A stretch of 23,514 nucleotides of DNA from a virus (IMGVR_UViG_3300046001_006355:1-23514), one strand, 5' to 3'; positions 6,229-12,353 are shown, numbered from the stretch's first letter. The notes: generated by a model not told the origin, from the sequence alone. Program-made: numbers and translations.

Positions 6229-7028
6229 CTCTGGTACTTGTATTCCATGAACATCCAGTCGATGTGCATCTCGTCGACGATGCTTGCCGCTTCGTTGCTG
6301 CCGCGGATCAGCGCTCCCGAGTGCATCCTGTTGCCTGCCACCGTCGTGTTGCTGGCGTTCGGAAGATGCGTCGGGTCTGTCTCTTCATGGACCTGCACGC
6401 CGTCGATGTACCATCGGGCGAGCGTGCCGGCCGCATTCACCCAGACGCGCAGAACGTGCCAGTCGTTGACGGCGACTCCTGTGTCGATGTATGCATAGGT
6501 CACCGACGCCGAGATGCAGACGACTTGCCACGTCGACTTTGTTCCAGCGACTTGGAAGTTAATCGCGCTGACATCGCCTGGAGGATCACTACTTGAAACG
6601 TGACCCTGGATGAATCCGATGCGGAAGCCCGTCTCGATATCGCCGTTGCGAATCAGCCGAACGCGCGCGGAGCATTCCATCTCGTAAGCGCCGGCAAGGA
6701 TCACCGTTCCGCCGGCAAGGAGGTTGCGTTCGCTGATCCAACCGCGCGACCCTACCGTGCCTGTCGCCAACTTCATCACGGCATAGCAGGCGCAGCCGTC
6801 GAAGTCCATCGTGAACGTGATCGTCGCGCCCAACGTAACGACCGAGTTCCAGTCGCCTAGGTTTGCGAAGTCGCTCCAAAGCTTGAAGCTCCGGCGCTGC
6901 ATCGCGCTCTGGTCGACCGTCGGGCTCGGATAGGTTCCGGCGAGATCGCCGCCCGCCGCGCCGTATGGCGCGCTCCCGACCGTGACCGACTGAACGGTCG
7001 GCGTAACCGTGACCTCTTGCGTAGCCAT
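6225..7028 (-). CDS. Tail fibre with concanavalin/LamG-like lectin domain
   Basis: This 267-residue probable adhesin has an N-terminal part with the fibre phrase AAGGDLAGTYPSPTVDQSAM (residues 24-43), a linker common in phage tail fibres. Residues about 46-265 look like a concanavalin A-like jelly roll: STWQVVCISASVTYAYIDTG, DWHVLRVWVNAAGTLARWYI, DGVQVHEE. The phrase W.....DGV.. is typical of LamG/laminin-G-like folds that bind sugars. The gene overlaps both neighbours by one or a few bases. It probably binds host surface polysaccharide; metal-binding or sugar-binding residues cannot be assigned by eye. Confidence 0.7.
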   Translation of the reverse strand: MATQEVTVTPTVQSVTVGSAPYGAAGGDLAGTYPSPTVDQSAMQRRSFKLWSDFANLGDWNSVVTLGATITFTMDFDGCACYAVMKLATGTVGSRGWISERNLLAGGTVILAGAYEMECSARVRLIRNGDIETGFRIGFIQGHVSSSDPPGDVSAINFQVAGTKSTWQVVCISASVTYAYIDTGVAVNDWHVLRVWVNAAGTLARWYIDGVQVHEETDPTHLPNASNTTVAGNRMHSGALIRGSNEAASIVDEMHIDWMFMEYKYQR

Positions 7029-7369
7029 CAGGTCGTGACCTCCCTATCCACCAGGAACACGCCTTGAACGTCGCGGTGGACAACGCCCGTCGTCGTGTTG
7101 AAGCACTCGAGATCCCAGACACCCGTCGCCGGCGCGTCCATCGCGGCCGTAGTCGTCGCGGCGAATGTCGCCGTCACCACGGAGTTGCTGCCAGCCGTCA
7201 GGCTCAGGCCGCCGCCGCCCGTCGTCAGGCTGAACACGTTCGTCGTGGAGTCGTGCCGCTTTTTGCCCTTCATGCGGGCTGAGAAGCCCGTAAGGTCGAG
7301 GCTTGCAAAGGTAAACGCGACCGTCTCGGTCGCGCCCTGGCGTATGCGTAGTTCGTAAGCGTCAGCCAT
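7028..7369 (-). CDS. Beta-rich tail/baseplate-associated protein
   Basis: This 113-residue protein contains ELRIRQGATETVAFTFASLD and LTGFSARMKGKKR near its start, then NSVVTATFAATTTAAMDAPATG and GVWDLECFNTTTGVVHRDVQ. This is the layout of an immunoglobulin-like or BppU-N-like beta-sandwich commonly found beside phage fibre genes. The ATG at 7369 overlaps the upstream membrane coiled-coil gene by eight bases. It ends by overlapping the fibre gene start. A baseplate-fibre connector is a reasonable guess but not shown. Confidence 0.6.
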   Translation of the reverse strand: MADAYELRIRQGATETVAFTFASLDLTGFSARMKGKKRHDSTTNVFSLTTGGGGLSLTAGSNSVVTATFAATTTAAMDAPATGVWDLECFNTTTGVVHRDVQGVFLVDREVTT

Positions 7370-7634
7370 GCGTCTGCCTCCTCGATGCGCTGTCCTCGAG
7401 CCCCGCGCGCGCCATCAGGATAGTGAGCTCGGACACGCTCGTCGCCATCCGCTCCAGCGACCGTTCCAGCTGGGCAAGCCGCGCGGCCTCTGCCTCGCGT
7501 TCCTTGCGGATCGTCACCTGCAGCTCGCGCAGGTCGCCGCGGAGCCCGTAGACCTCGCGGAGCAGCCAGACGACCGCCCCGATCGAGGGGATGAGAACGA
7601 CCGAGACTACCTTGAAGACGTCTTCCACAGCCAT
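7362..7634 (-). CDS. Membrane-anchored coiled-coil protein
   Basis: This 90-residue protein has an N-terminal membrane helix (VVSVVLIPSIGAVVWLL, about residues 9-25). A long charged amphipathic helix follows (LRGDLRELQVTIRKEREAEA, then ARLAQLERSLERMATSVSEL, residues 31-70), likely a periplasmic or cytoplasmic coiled coil. The topology recalls i-spanins or XhlA-like lysis proteins, but no family is certain. It is the first gene after the terminator at 7691-7725 and so opens the fibre/lysis operon. No strong Shine-Dalgarno precedes ATG 7634; the GTG two codons on is an alternative start. Confidence 0.6.
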   Translation of the reverse strand: MAVEDVFKVVSVVLIPSIGAVVWLLREVYGLRGDLRELQVTIRKEREAEAARLAQLERSLERMATSVSELTILMARAGLEDSASRRQTHG

Positions 7635-7690
7635 GCCGCGATCATCGGCAACGGCGGTCGATCTCCGCAGGGCGGCGCGTTTTATGGCGG

Positions 7691-7725
7691 GAAGAAAACA
7701 GGCGCGCCCGACGATCGAGCGCGCC
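7691..7725 (-). terminator. Intrinsic terminator of the accessory operon
   Basis: Read on the minus strand, GGCGCGC (7725-7719) pairs with GCGCGCC (7707-7701) around an 11-base loop. The T-rich run TGTTTTCTTC (7700-7691) follows. It lies between the end of the 53-residue membrane gene (7748) and the next gene start (7634), so it separates the recombination operon from the fibre/lysis operon. Confidence 0.75.
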
Positions 7726-7747
7726 CGCATGGGGAGAAAAGAGCTTG

Positions 7748-7909
7748 TTAGAACCAGCGCGCGAGCGCACCGAAGGCGCTGCCGAGAAGCCACGTCCAGA
7801 ATGCGATGGACCCTAGGATGGCCGCCACGACGATCGTGACGTAGACGAAGTTCCAGAGCGCTTCGGCGGCAACTGCCTTGAATCCGTCCCTTGGTTCGTC
7901 CTCGATCAT
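7748..7909 (-). CDS. Small membrane protein, last gene of the accessory operon
   Basis: This 53-residue protein has an acidic N terminus (MIEDEPRDGF) and then one long or two short membrane helices (LWNFVYVTIVVAAILGSIAF, followed by WTWLLGSAFGALA). The ATG at 7909 overlaps the rusA stop (ATGA). It is the last gene before the terminator. Function is unknown; size and hydrophobicity would also suit a holin-type or superinfection-related protein, with no direct evidence. Confidence 0.65.
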   Translation of the reverse strand: MIEDEPRDGFKAVAAEALWNFVYVTIVVAAILGSIAFWTWLLGSAFGALARWF

Positions 7910-8280
7910 GCGGTCCTCCGAATGGTGATCTCGACCCGCGGCCTGTCGCGGTCGATGCCCTGGCGCACGGGGAGGTACGTCAGCTGGCGGTCGTTGGAGA
8001 CTAGCCCTGCATCGGCTATGCCGTCGAACGCGGCCTTGAGGGAGGCGAGCAGATTGTCCGCGTCTCGCCCGCGGTTCATGGGGAACCAGAACGCGGCCTC
8101 GACCTCTGCGGCGGTCCATCCGCCGGCGACGGCTTGGGCCTGCATCTCAGCCGCGGTGTAGTAGTGCGCGACCTGCCTGTAGGTCCGCGTGGCGCGGGCC
8201 TTTACGCGCCAATGGGTGCGGCCGTTCGGGGCGAGGCTGCGGTTCGGGAGCTGGAGGGTGATTCGGATGGACTCGCTCAC
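7906..8280 (-). CDS. rusA: RusA-type Holliday junction resolvase
   Basis: This 124-residue endonuclease of the RusA family cleaves four-way DNA junctions, which helps resolve recombination intermediates before packaging. The family signature is complete: GRDADNLLASLKAAFDG with D73, D75, N76, K82 and D86, then SNDRQL with D97. The N terminus (LQLPNRSLAPNGRTHWRVKA) is also typical. Length matches the family, about 120 residues. The start is GTG 8280, overlapping the preceding stop (GTGA). It is in the same transcription unit as the HTH and Gp157 genes, and upstream of it lies the Bet-type annealase operon. Confidence 0.85.
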   Translation of the reverse strand: MSESIRITLQLPNRSLAPNGRTHWRVKARATRTYRQVAHYYTAAEMQAQAVAGGWTAAEVEAAFWFPMNRGRDADNLLASLKAAFDGIADAGLVSNDRQLTYLPVRQGIDRDRPRVEITIRRTA

Positions 8281-8627
8281 AGCGCCTCGGGTATGAAAGA
8301 TTCCCCAGCGGCCGTGTGTTTGCCGTCCGCTGGGGCGCGGGAACACCCCGCAAGTTCGTGTTGTAGCCGGTAGATGGTCTGCCGCGCCTCTGCGGCCTCG
8401 CGGACAGCCTCGTCGCGCTCGGCGGTGAGGCGGGCGACCTCGCGCTGCGCGTCTAGCGCCTCCGCGCAGAACTGCGTCGAACGCTGGTTCCGAGCGCAGC
8501 CCGTGTTCCTGCGAAGCCGCTCGATCTCGTCGGCGGCGCAGTTGAGTCCATCGGCGACATCCTGCACTTCTTGCTCGGCCGCGCCGTTTGCCCAATGTCT
8601 GAGCCGCGCCACGATGTCATCGCTCAT
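8277..8627 (-). CDS. Coiled-coil protein of unknown function
   Basis: This 116-residue predicted helical protein contains MSDDIVARLRHWANG, then CAADEIERLRR (about 33-43) and a long heptad-like stretch (ALDAQREVARLTAERDEAVR, EAAEARQTIYRLQHELAGC). The phrase AADEIERLR is common in small phage proteins of unknown function, including Ea22-like ones. ATG 8627 is chosen because GGAGG lies just upstream. A TTG at 8645 is an alternative six codons longer. It overlaps the preceding membrane gene by 11 bases. Confidence 0.65.
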   Translation of the reverse strand: MSDDIVARLRHWANGAAEQEVQDVADGLNCAADEIERLRRNTGCARNQRSTQFCAEALDAQREVARLTAERDEAVREAAEARQTIYRLQHELAGCSRAPADGKHTAAGESFIPEAL

Positions 8628-8748
8628 CGCGATCCCTCCGCTCAAGCCTCGACACGCGCCGCTCCAGCACCCAGCCGAAGGCGAGGATAGCGAGTATCCA
8701 CAGGACTTTGAACGCCGAATGAAGCAAGTCGAATGTCTCGTCGGTCAC
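8617..8748 (-). CDS. Tiny single-helix membrane protein (43 residues)
   Basis: The start is GTG 8748, overlapping the HTH gene stop (GTGA), with GGAGG eight bases upstream. The peptide has one membrane helix (FKVLWILAILAFGWVL, residues 13-28) and a very basic-acidic tail (ERRVSRLERRDRDER). The charge pattern suggests the tail is cytoplasmic. The good ribosome site and tight coupling make it a believable gene. Function unknown. Confidence 0.6.
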   Translation of the reverse strand: MTDETFDLLHSAFKVLWILAILAFGWVLERRVSRLERRDRDER

Positions 8749-8987
8749 CGCCTGACCTCCGCGATCTGGTCGAGCAGCCGCCGGCACGCGCCAGGCGACA
8801 GCGCGGTCTTGCCCGTATGGCAAAGCGACAGGTACGTCGGGGAAAGCCCGATGGCGCGCGCGAGGGCGCGCAGGGACCGTTCGCCCTTGGCTGCGTCGAT
8901 GATCGCGCGCGACCTGCGCGCGAGCATCGTGTGCGCCGTGTCGGCCGCGTCGAGCGCGGCGCGGATCTCTGTCGGGTCGATCCTCAT
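8745..8987 (-). CDS. Small helix-turn-helix DNA-binding protein
   Basis: This 80-residue protein has a Cro/C1-like helix-turn-helix near residues 38-60 (SLRALARAIGLSPTYLSLCH, then TGK). The N-terminal helical segment (IRAALDAADTAHTMLARRSR) could mediate dimerisation. The ATG at 8987 overlaps the upstream stop (ATGA). It may regulate the accessory operons, for example through the inverted repeat at 11581-11599, but no link is shown. This is the only clear Cro-type regulator in the window. Confidence 0.7.
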   Translation of the reverse strand: MRIDPTEIRAALDAADTAHTMLARRSRAIIDAAKGERSLRALARAIGLSPTYLSLCHTGKTALSPGACRRLLDQIAEVRR

Positions 8988-9373
8988 GGCTGCGGCTCCC
9001 AGCTGTTGAGCAGACGGACGAGGTCTTCCGCGTCGCGATGTTCAAGCTGGAACTCCAGCCGGTGCGGCGTGTGCGGATTGTCTCCCTGCTCGCGGACGAA
9101 CACGCCGTCGTCGCGCATCGGGTTCGGGTAGGTCGCCCAGGTGATGCCGTGTCGGAACATGGGCCGAGCCATCGCGGCCAGCCATTGCATCCGATACCGC
9201 TCGGCCTGCGTCTCGAGCGAGCAGGTCGCGCGCAGCACGGTGATCTCGGTATCCGCGCGCTCGAGCGCGTTCGCGGCATCCTCGATCGCGTCCATGAGCA
9301 TCCCCTTCGGCATTCCCTTGCCGCCGATCGCCTCGCGCAGCGCGGCTATGAGTTCCTTTCGTGTCCGTTCCAT
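8984..9373 (-). CDS. Hypothetical early-region protein
   Basis: This 129-residue protein is not recognised. It has a helical N terminus (ERTRKELIAALREAIGGKGM) and a helix ALERADTEITVLRAT, then a C-terminal mixed region (PHTPHRLEFQLEHRDAEDLV) ending NSWEPQP. ATG 9373 is preceded by AGGAGACACGCG, nearly the ribosome-binding block used at 14499, 12250 and 11539, but without the upstream hairpin. It is coupled to the HTH gene by an ATGA overlap. Confidence 0.65.
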   Translation of the reverse strand: MERTRKELIAALREAIGGKGMPKGMLMDAIEDAANALERADTEITVLRATCSLETQAERYRMQWLAAMARPMFRHGITWATYPNPMRDDGVFVREQGDNPHTPHRLEFQLEHRDAEDLVRLLNSWEPQP

Positions 9374-9387
9374 CGCGTGTCTCCTGT

Positions 9388-9681
9388 TCAGGTTGCGCGG
9401 CAGACCATCTGCTGCCGTCCGTTCGGTCCTAGCCGCGTCTCGCCGGTCGGGGCGATCCTGCGCGCGGCGCGCAGGTCGCTGCATCGTTTCCAGAATCCAG
9501 ACGCGGTCAGCCCTGCGCGAACCGCGGCCTCGTAGTCGGTCAGTCCTGACGAGCCGGCGCGCTGGAACTCCTCGAGCAAGCGGTCGCAGTCTGAGTGCCA
9601 GCGGAACTTTGATTGACGCGCCGTCGACTTGCTCGTCTCTGGGTCGCTCGCGCGCGCCTGGAACAGCGGTAGGTCGTTCAA
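9388..9681 (-). CDS. Winged-helix-like small phage protein
   Basis: This 97-residue protein starts at TTG 9681, overlapping the upstream TGA, with GGAGG six bases upstream. The layout DPETSKSTARQSKF, then LLEEFQRAGSSGLTDYEAAV (about 35-54), then GFWKRCSDLRAARRIAPTGE and TRLGPNGRQQMVCRAT, matches a common class of small phage proteins. These have a winged-helix core (GLTD.E.........R...L.....I...G..R) and probably bind nucleic acid. The exact role is unknown. It sits between the CsrA-like gene and unknowns in the accessory operon. Confidence 0.65.
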   Translation of the reverse strand: MNDLPLFQARASDPETSKSTARQSKFRWHSDCDRLLEEFQRAGSSGLTDYEAAVRAGLTASGFWKRCSDLRAARRIAPTGETRLGPNGRQQMVCRAT

Positions 9682-9935
9682 TCCTGCCTCCGTTCGATGC
9701 GGATCGCGCGGTCGAGCGAGAGACACAGCCGTACCTTCGCGTGGTTCGGAACGTGTTCTACCGCGACGTAGCCGAGGTCGACCCCGTCGCGCGTCAGCCA
9801 GATTCGGTCGCCCATGCGGCACGACCGCATCACGGTTCCCCGCGGGGAGAGGTGCAGGTCGGACTGCACCTCCCCCGCGGCTGGGGAGACACCCGCGTCG
9901 TGCGGGGCCAGTTCTCCCGATTGTATCGCTTCCAT
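9678..9935 (-). CDS. CsrA-like (carbon storage regulator family) protein
   Basis: The open frame codes 85 residues from ATG 9935, with AAGGA upstream, just after the Gp157 gene. The last 50 residues look like CsrA, a small RNA-binding dimer that controls translation. MRSCRMGDRIWLTRDG corresponds to the M..SRK.GE.I opening. KVRLCLSLDRAIRIERR corresponds to the (V/I)R(L/I)GI.AP....V.R.E C-terminal strand, though CLSLDR replaces GI.AP. The CsrA homology begins exactly at an internal ATG (9830) that has its own GGGGA six bases upstream, partly buried at the foot of the hairpin 9840-9880. The true product may therefore be 50 residues, with the longer frame as a leader. It could be a diverged paralogue with other targets. 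Confidence 0.6.
   Translation of the reverse strand: MEAIQSGELAPHDAGVSPAAGEVQSDLHLSPRGTVMRSCRMGDRIWLTRDGVDLGYVAVEHVPNHAKVRLCLSLDRAIRIERRQD
9840..9880 (-). promoter_or_regulatory. Long RNA hairpin over the CsrA-like gene's internal start
   Basis: CCGCGGGG (9840-9847) pairs with CCCCGCGG (9873-9880), and GAGGTGCAG (9849-9857) with CTGCACCTC (9864-9872). That gives 17 base pairs, one bulged A and a six-base loop. In the minus-strand message the 3' arm runs into GGGGAACCGTG-ATG (start 9830), so the foot of the stem overlaps a Shine-Dalgarno and a GGA, the core of CsrA binding sites. It is a candidate autoregulatory element. It is also compatible with coding in the long frame. Confidence 0.55.
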
Positions 9936-9946
9936 GCGTTTCGTCC

Positions 9947-10468
9947 TTACTTGATCGAGATGCGTGTGCCGCGCTCCATGAGCGTTGCGAACTCCAGCTG
10001 CTCGCCGGCCTCCAGGCGGGCGCGAATCGCGTCCTTGTCGGGGTAGACCAACGTCTCGCGCTTGACCGCCCAGACCGGCATGGACTCGATGTCGCCGTGG
10101 ATGTCGAGCGGAGCCTTGCCGCCGTTCCTGGCGAGCGAGAATCGGAAGTTCGGGGTGTCGACCTTGGCAAGCCCGCGGGCCTCCCAGACGAGACGCAGGC
10201 GCTCGCGCAGGTTCTCCGCGGCGGTCGCGTCGGACTTGGAGAGCGCGGCGATGCGCTTGGCCTCGTCGGCGCGCGCATTGCTGCGCGCCTCGAGTTCGTG
10301 GATGAGCCGCGCGTAGTTTTCGAGCTTGCCGTGCAGGTCGCCTTGGATCTCAGCCTCCCAGGCGGTGATGGCCTGGTCGACCTGCGGCGTGATCTCGCCG
10401 CCCGATTCCCAAAGCAGCGACTCGAGAGCGGCCATGTCGGCCGAGATGTCCCAGATGGTTCGCGTCAT
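9947..10468 (-). CDS. Siphovirus Gp157 family protein
   Basis: This 173-residue protein has the Gp157 layout. ESGGEITPQVDQAITAWEAE near residues 21-40 is followed by a long helical region (KLENYARLIHELEARSNARA, then DEAKRIAALSKSDATAAENL, RERLRLVWEARG). The end is a beta-rich C-terminal part (VDTPNFRFSLARNGGKAPLD). Gp157 proteins are widespread in siphoviruses beside replication and recombination genes, but their biochemical role is not settled. ATG 10468 overlaps the upstream stop (ATGA). Length is normal for the family. Confidence 0.85.
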   Translation of the reverse strand: MTRTIWDISADMAALESLLWESGGEITPQVDQAITAWEAEIQGDLHGKLENYARLIHELEARSNARADEAKRIAALSKSDATAAENLRERLRLVWEARGLAKVDTPNFRFSLARNGGKAPLDIHGDIESMPVWAVKRETLVYPDKDAIRARLEAGEQLEFATLMERGTRISIK

Positions 10469-10950
10469 GACCGTGCCTCCGTGTAGTAGTAGCCGACCTC
10501 GACCTGGTCGAGCGGCAGGCATTTCTGAATGTAGGCAACGCGGCCTTCGTGGGTGATCCACGCCGCGCCGTCGTCGTCCTCGCTGATGCATTGGAAGTTT
10601 TCGCCGCGCAACTCGTCCTCTGCGAGTTCCTGCGTTGCGAAGGTCTTGACCGGCCCGTCGATGATCGCGTCGTTCAGCGGATCGCAGATGTCGGTCCCGT
10701 CAGGAGTGAGGCCGTGCGCCATCATCAGTACCTGCTCGCCGGCGAACGCGCAGACGCGCGAGGTCGGCGCTTTGCCTTCGATGCGCTCGATGTACTCGAC
10801 CGCGACGTAGCCGCGCTGCGGCAGCTCCGCGCGCAGCCGGCGCGCGACCTCACCGAGTTGGGAGACGGCGGCGGTTCCCCAGGTTCCCGAGGAACCGAAC
10901 GGCGACCAGCAGCAGACGGTCCAGCGGATGAAGTTCAGTTTCCGACTCAT
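10465..10950 (-). CDS. Hypothetical early-region protein
   Basis: This 161-residue protein is not assigned to a family. It starts at ATG 10950 with GGAGG seven bases upstream, overlapping the tiny gene before it. Visible segments are RWTVCCWSPFGSSGTWGTAA near the N terminus, RGYVAVEYIERIEGK in the middle and YIQKCLPLDQVEVGYYYTEA at the end. The phrase GYVAVEYIERIEGK resembles GYVAVEHVPNHAK in the CsrA-like protein, probably by chance or as a shared strand. It is rich in acidic residues (QELAEDELRGENFQ, EDDDGAAW). No catalytic motif is seen. Confidence 0.6.
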   Translation of the reverse strand: MSRKLNFIRWTVCCWSPFGSSGTWGTAAVSQLGEVARRLRAELPQRGYVAVEYIERIEGKAPTSRVCAFAGEQVLMMAHGLTPDGTDICDPLNDAIIDGPVKTFATQELAEDELRGENFQCISEDDDGAAWITHEGRVAYIQKCLPLDQVEVGYYYTEARS

Positions 10951-11063
10951 GCCGCACCTCCGCGGCAGACGGCCGTCGTCGGCAGCTTCGTGGTGATTCG
11001 GACGCGCGGCGGCAGGTAGAGCGATGCCGCGACGACGGCGACGATGAGGAGGAGCTGCGTCAA
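10947..11063 (-). CDS. Tiny single-helix membrane protein (38 residues)
   Basis: The start is TTG 11063, overlapping the previous TGA, with GGAGG seven bases upstream. It stops overlapping the next ATG. The peptide is one N-terminal membrane helix (TQLLLIVAVVAASLYL) followed by a basic tail (PPRVRITTKLPTTAVCRGGA). The junction GGAGGTGCGGC(T/A)TGA occurs at both its start and its end, so both neighbours use the same coupling sequence. The overlaps leave no other explanation for this 110-base interval. Confidence 0.6.
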   Translation of the reverse strand: MTQLLLIVAVVAASLYLPPRVRITTKLPTTAVCRGGAA

Positions 11064-11539
11064 GCCGCACCTCCGAGCATCTCAGCGCGATAGGCGCGCA
11101 GCTCCTCCGCCGGCGCGGTGTTGATCCACTCCAGATGCTCTGAAAACGTGCAGCCCTTCAACTCGATGTCCAGGAACGATTCGTCTAGCCCGATGTCAGC
11201 AAGGCGCTGGCGCGCCCTATCCGTCGCGGCCTGCTCGTCTCCAACAGGCTCGTCGCGGTAGTTGCAGCCGACGCGCGCCGACTCGTCGCGGATCGCGTCG
11301 AGGTCGATGCCGTCGATGAGCGCCTTGACCGCATCGCGGTTCTCGCGGCGCATCACGCGTGCAAACGCGTGGAGCATGGTTCGCGCCTCGATGAAGTCGC
11401 TGGGCGCTCCGTCGTGGGCATCGCAAACGCGGTCGATGATCTCCGCGCGGATATGAATGGGAAGTCCCTCGCAGGCCTCGATGCGGTCAAGCGCCGCACC
11501 AAAGGTCGGGAACCGTCGCGTTTCGTTCTGGTTGCTCAT
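11060..11539 (-). CDS. Hypothetical protein, first gene of the main accessory operon
   Basis: This 159-residue protein starts at ATG 11539, five bases after GGAGA, with a leader hairpin and a promoter/operator upstream. It is not recognised. Predicted helical content is high (GAALDRIEACEGLPIHIRAE, RTMLHAFARVMRRENRDAVK, ATDRARQRLADIGLDES). A central NYRDEPVGDEQAA stretch is acidic. As the promoter-proximal gene of the operon that carries the Gp157, CsrA-like, HTH and RusA genes, it may be an early protein. Upstream in-frame codons exist but lack a ribosome site. Confidence 0.65.
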   Translation of the reverse strand: MSNQNETRRFPTFGAALDRIEACEGLPIHIRAEIIDRVCDAHDGAPSDFIEARTMLHAFARVMRRENRDAVKALIDGIDLDAIRDESARVGCNYRDEPVGDEQAATDRARQRLADIGLDESFLDIELKGCTFSEHLEWINTAPAEELRAYRAEMLGGAA

Positions 11540-11554
11540 GGCTGTCTCCGTTCT

Positions 11555-11569
11555 GCGGCATCTTGCCGC
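11555..11569 (-). promoter_or_regulatory. 5'-leader stem-loop, copy C
   Basis: GCGGCA (11555-11560) pairs with TGCCGC (11564-11569) around a three-base loop. It is followed on the minus strand by AGAAC, GGAGA and the ATG at 11539. The arms are the same as in copies A and B, but the loop differs. The predicted transcript start falls just upstream, so the message would begin with the hairpin. Confidence 0.6.
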
Positions 11570-11580
11570 GGTTGATATGC

Positions 11581-11599
11581 AGAGTGTAGCAAACACTCT
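11581..11599. promoter_or_regulatory. Operator-like inverted repeat
   Basis: AGAGTGT (11581-11587) and ACACTCT (11593-11599) form a perfect 7-base inverted repeat with a 5-base spacer. It covers the predicted -10 box of the minus-strand promoter. A dimeric repressor here would block initiation. The binding protein is not known. Confidence 0.6.
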
Positions 11600-11610
11600 A
11601 CAGGCTGCAA
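11583..11610 (-). promoter_or_regulatory. Sigma70-type promoter for the operon beginning at 11539
   Basis: On the minus strand TTGCAG (-35, 11610-11605) is followed after 16 bases by TACACT (-10, 11588-11583). The operator-like repeat overlaps the -10. A start about seven bases downstream would place the leader hairpin close to the 5' end of the RNA. Confidence 0.5.
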
Positions 11611-11687
11611 CAGGGTTCGGCGGGATTCCGTCCCGATTTCAGAGATTATTTCGGACGCTAGCAAATCGTCCCAGGAGCCCCGTAGGG

Positions 11688-11718
11688 CCGCCCGACGCTA
11701 GCAGCCCCTATCGGGCGG
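11688..11718 (-). other. GC-rich hairpin at the end of the 180-residue gene
   Basis: CCGCCCGA (11688-11695) pairs with TCGGGCGG (11711-11718) around a 15-base loop that contains the stop codon of the gene ending at 11708. A 10-base direct repeat GACGCTAGCA (11654-11663 and 11694-11703) is beside it. There is no T run, so it is at best an atypical or Rho-dependent terminator or an RNA-end structure. Confidence 0.4.
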
Positions 11719-12250
11719 CAATCCGCCCAGAGCCCCGCAGCGGGGCGCAGCGCGCCCAGAACGCCCTAGCCGTGACCCCGTCGATGCCGCGGTCGGCCAC
11801 GATGTCCGAGACGGCCAGAACCCAGCTGTGCGGCCAGCCGTCGATGGGACCCTCAGGCCGCACCCAGCCGGCAGCCTGCAGCGACGAGATAGCCGCCTCG
11901 CGCGTCTCGTCATCGGCATCGCGGATCTCCTGGCGCAGCCGCGACCATTCCAGCGCCGTCACAATCCTCTGCTCGCTCGCCGTCATCGTCGTCTCCAGTC
12001 GCGCCGCAAGGCGCTCGGCATCCAAACGCTGCTCGCGCGCGATCCGCGCGTACTCGAGGAACCGCGCCGGCAGGAAGCGGCCCGTCTCGCCGCCGTAATC
12101 GAGCGCGTACGCATCGAGCGCCGTCATGCAGTCCCGTGCGTCCAGCGCCGCGATGGCGCGGCGCGCCAGCGCGAACAGCTCTTCGTCCATCGGGCCGCGG
12201 AACATCCTGCGCGCCCGTCCGATGAAACCAGCCAACTCCGTCGAGTCCAT
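11708..12250 (-). CDS. Hypothetical protein, possibly replication-accessory
   Basis: This 180-residue, mostly helical protein starts at ATG 12250 with GGAGA five bases upstream and a leader hairpin before that. The segment LARRAIAALDARDCMTALDA, then YALDYGGETGRFLPARFLEY (about 27-66), weakly recalls phage helicase-loader or loader-inhibitor proteins. Those combine a Y-x-L helix with a [FL]P motif near a second helix. The C-terminal half (SSLQAAGWVRPEGPIDGWPH, then GVTARAFWARCAPLRGSG) is unfamiliar. It forms a one-gene unit between its own leader and the hairpin at 11688-11718. The functional suggestion is weak. Confidence 0.6.
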   Translation of the reverse strand: MDSTELAGFIGRARRMFRGPMDEELFALARRAIAALDARDCMTALDAYALDYGGETGRFLPARFLEYARIAREQRLDAERLAARLETTMTASEQRIVTALEWSRLRQEIRDADDETREAAISSLQAAGWVRPEGPIDGWPHSWVLAVSDIVADRGIDGVTARAFWARCAPLRGSGRIAAR

Positions 12251-12265
12251 TCGCGTCTCCGTTCT

Positions 12266-12282
12266 CGCGGCTCCGTGCCGCG
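12266..12282 (-). promoter_or_regulatory. 5'-leader stem-loop, copy B
   Basis: CGCGGC (12266-12271) pairs with GCCGCG (12277-12282) around TCCGT (ACGGA in the RNA). Six bases separate it from GGAGA, and five more from the ATG at 12250. It shares the GCGGCACGGAGCCGC core with copy A. Confidence 0.6.
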
Positions 12283-12292
12283 TTCAGCGGAC

Positions 12293-12298
12293 AGTATA
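12293..12298 (-). promoter_or_regulatory. Probable -10 box (TATACT) of the operon at 12250
   Basis: TATACT on the minus strand lies 11 bases before copy B of the leader hairpin, the same arrangement as at 11583-11588. No good -35 hexamer is found at 16-18 bases. An A/T-rich run (GAATATTTTTTC) stands there instead, so the promoter may need an activator or be weak. Confidence 0.35.
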
Positions 12299-12340
12299 CC
12301 GAACATCCGAAAAAATATTCTCTCCTCCTGCACGGGTTGC

Positions 12341-12353
12341 ATCCGTATCGGAT
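12341..12353. promoter_or_regulatory. Short palindrome, possible operator
   Basis: ATCCG-TAT-CGGAT is a perfect 5+5 inverted repeat in the divergent intergenic region. Another ATCCG half-site occurs nearby at 12305-12309, beside the -10 box of the minus-strand operon. It may bind a regulator of the divergent region, or be chance in GC-rich DNA. Confidence 0.3.

Noticed and set aside
7635-7690. Promoter for the fibre/lysis operon after the terminator
   Set aside because: CATAAA occurs, but no -35 at a suitable distance was found. The transcription start may be phage-specific or elsewhere.
9388-10278. Long minus-strand frame of 296 codons spanning the CsrA-like gene
   Set aside because: Its first two thirds are Arg/Ser/Pro-rich shadow sequence. 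Only the last 97 codons, from TTG 9681 with a GGAGG, look like a protein.
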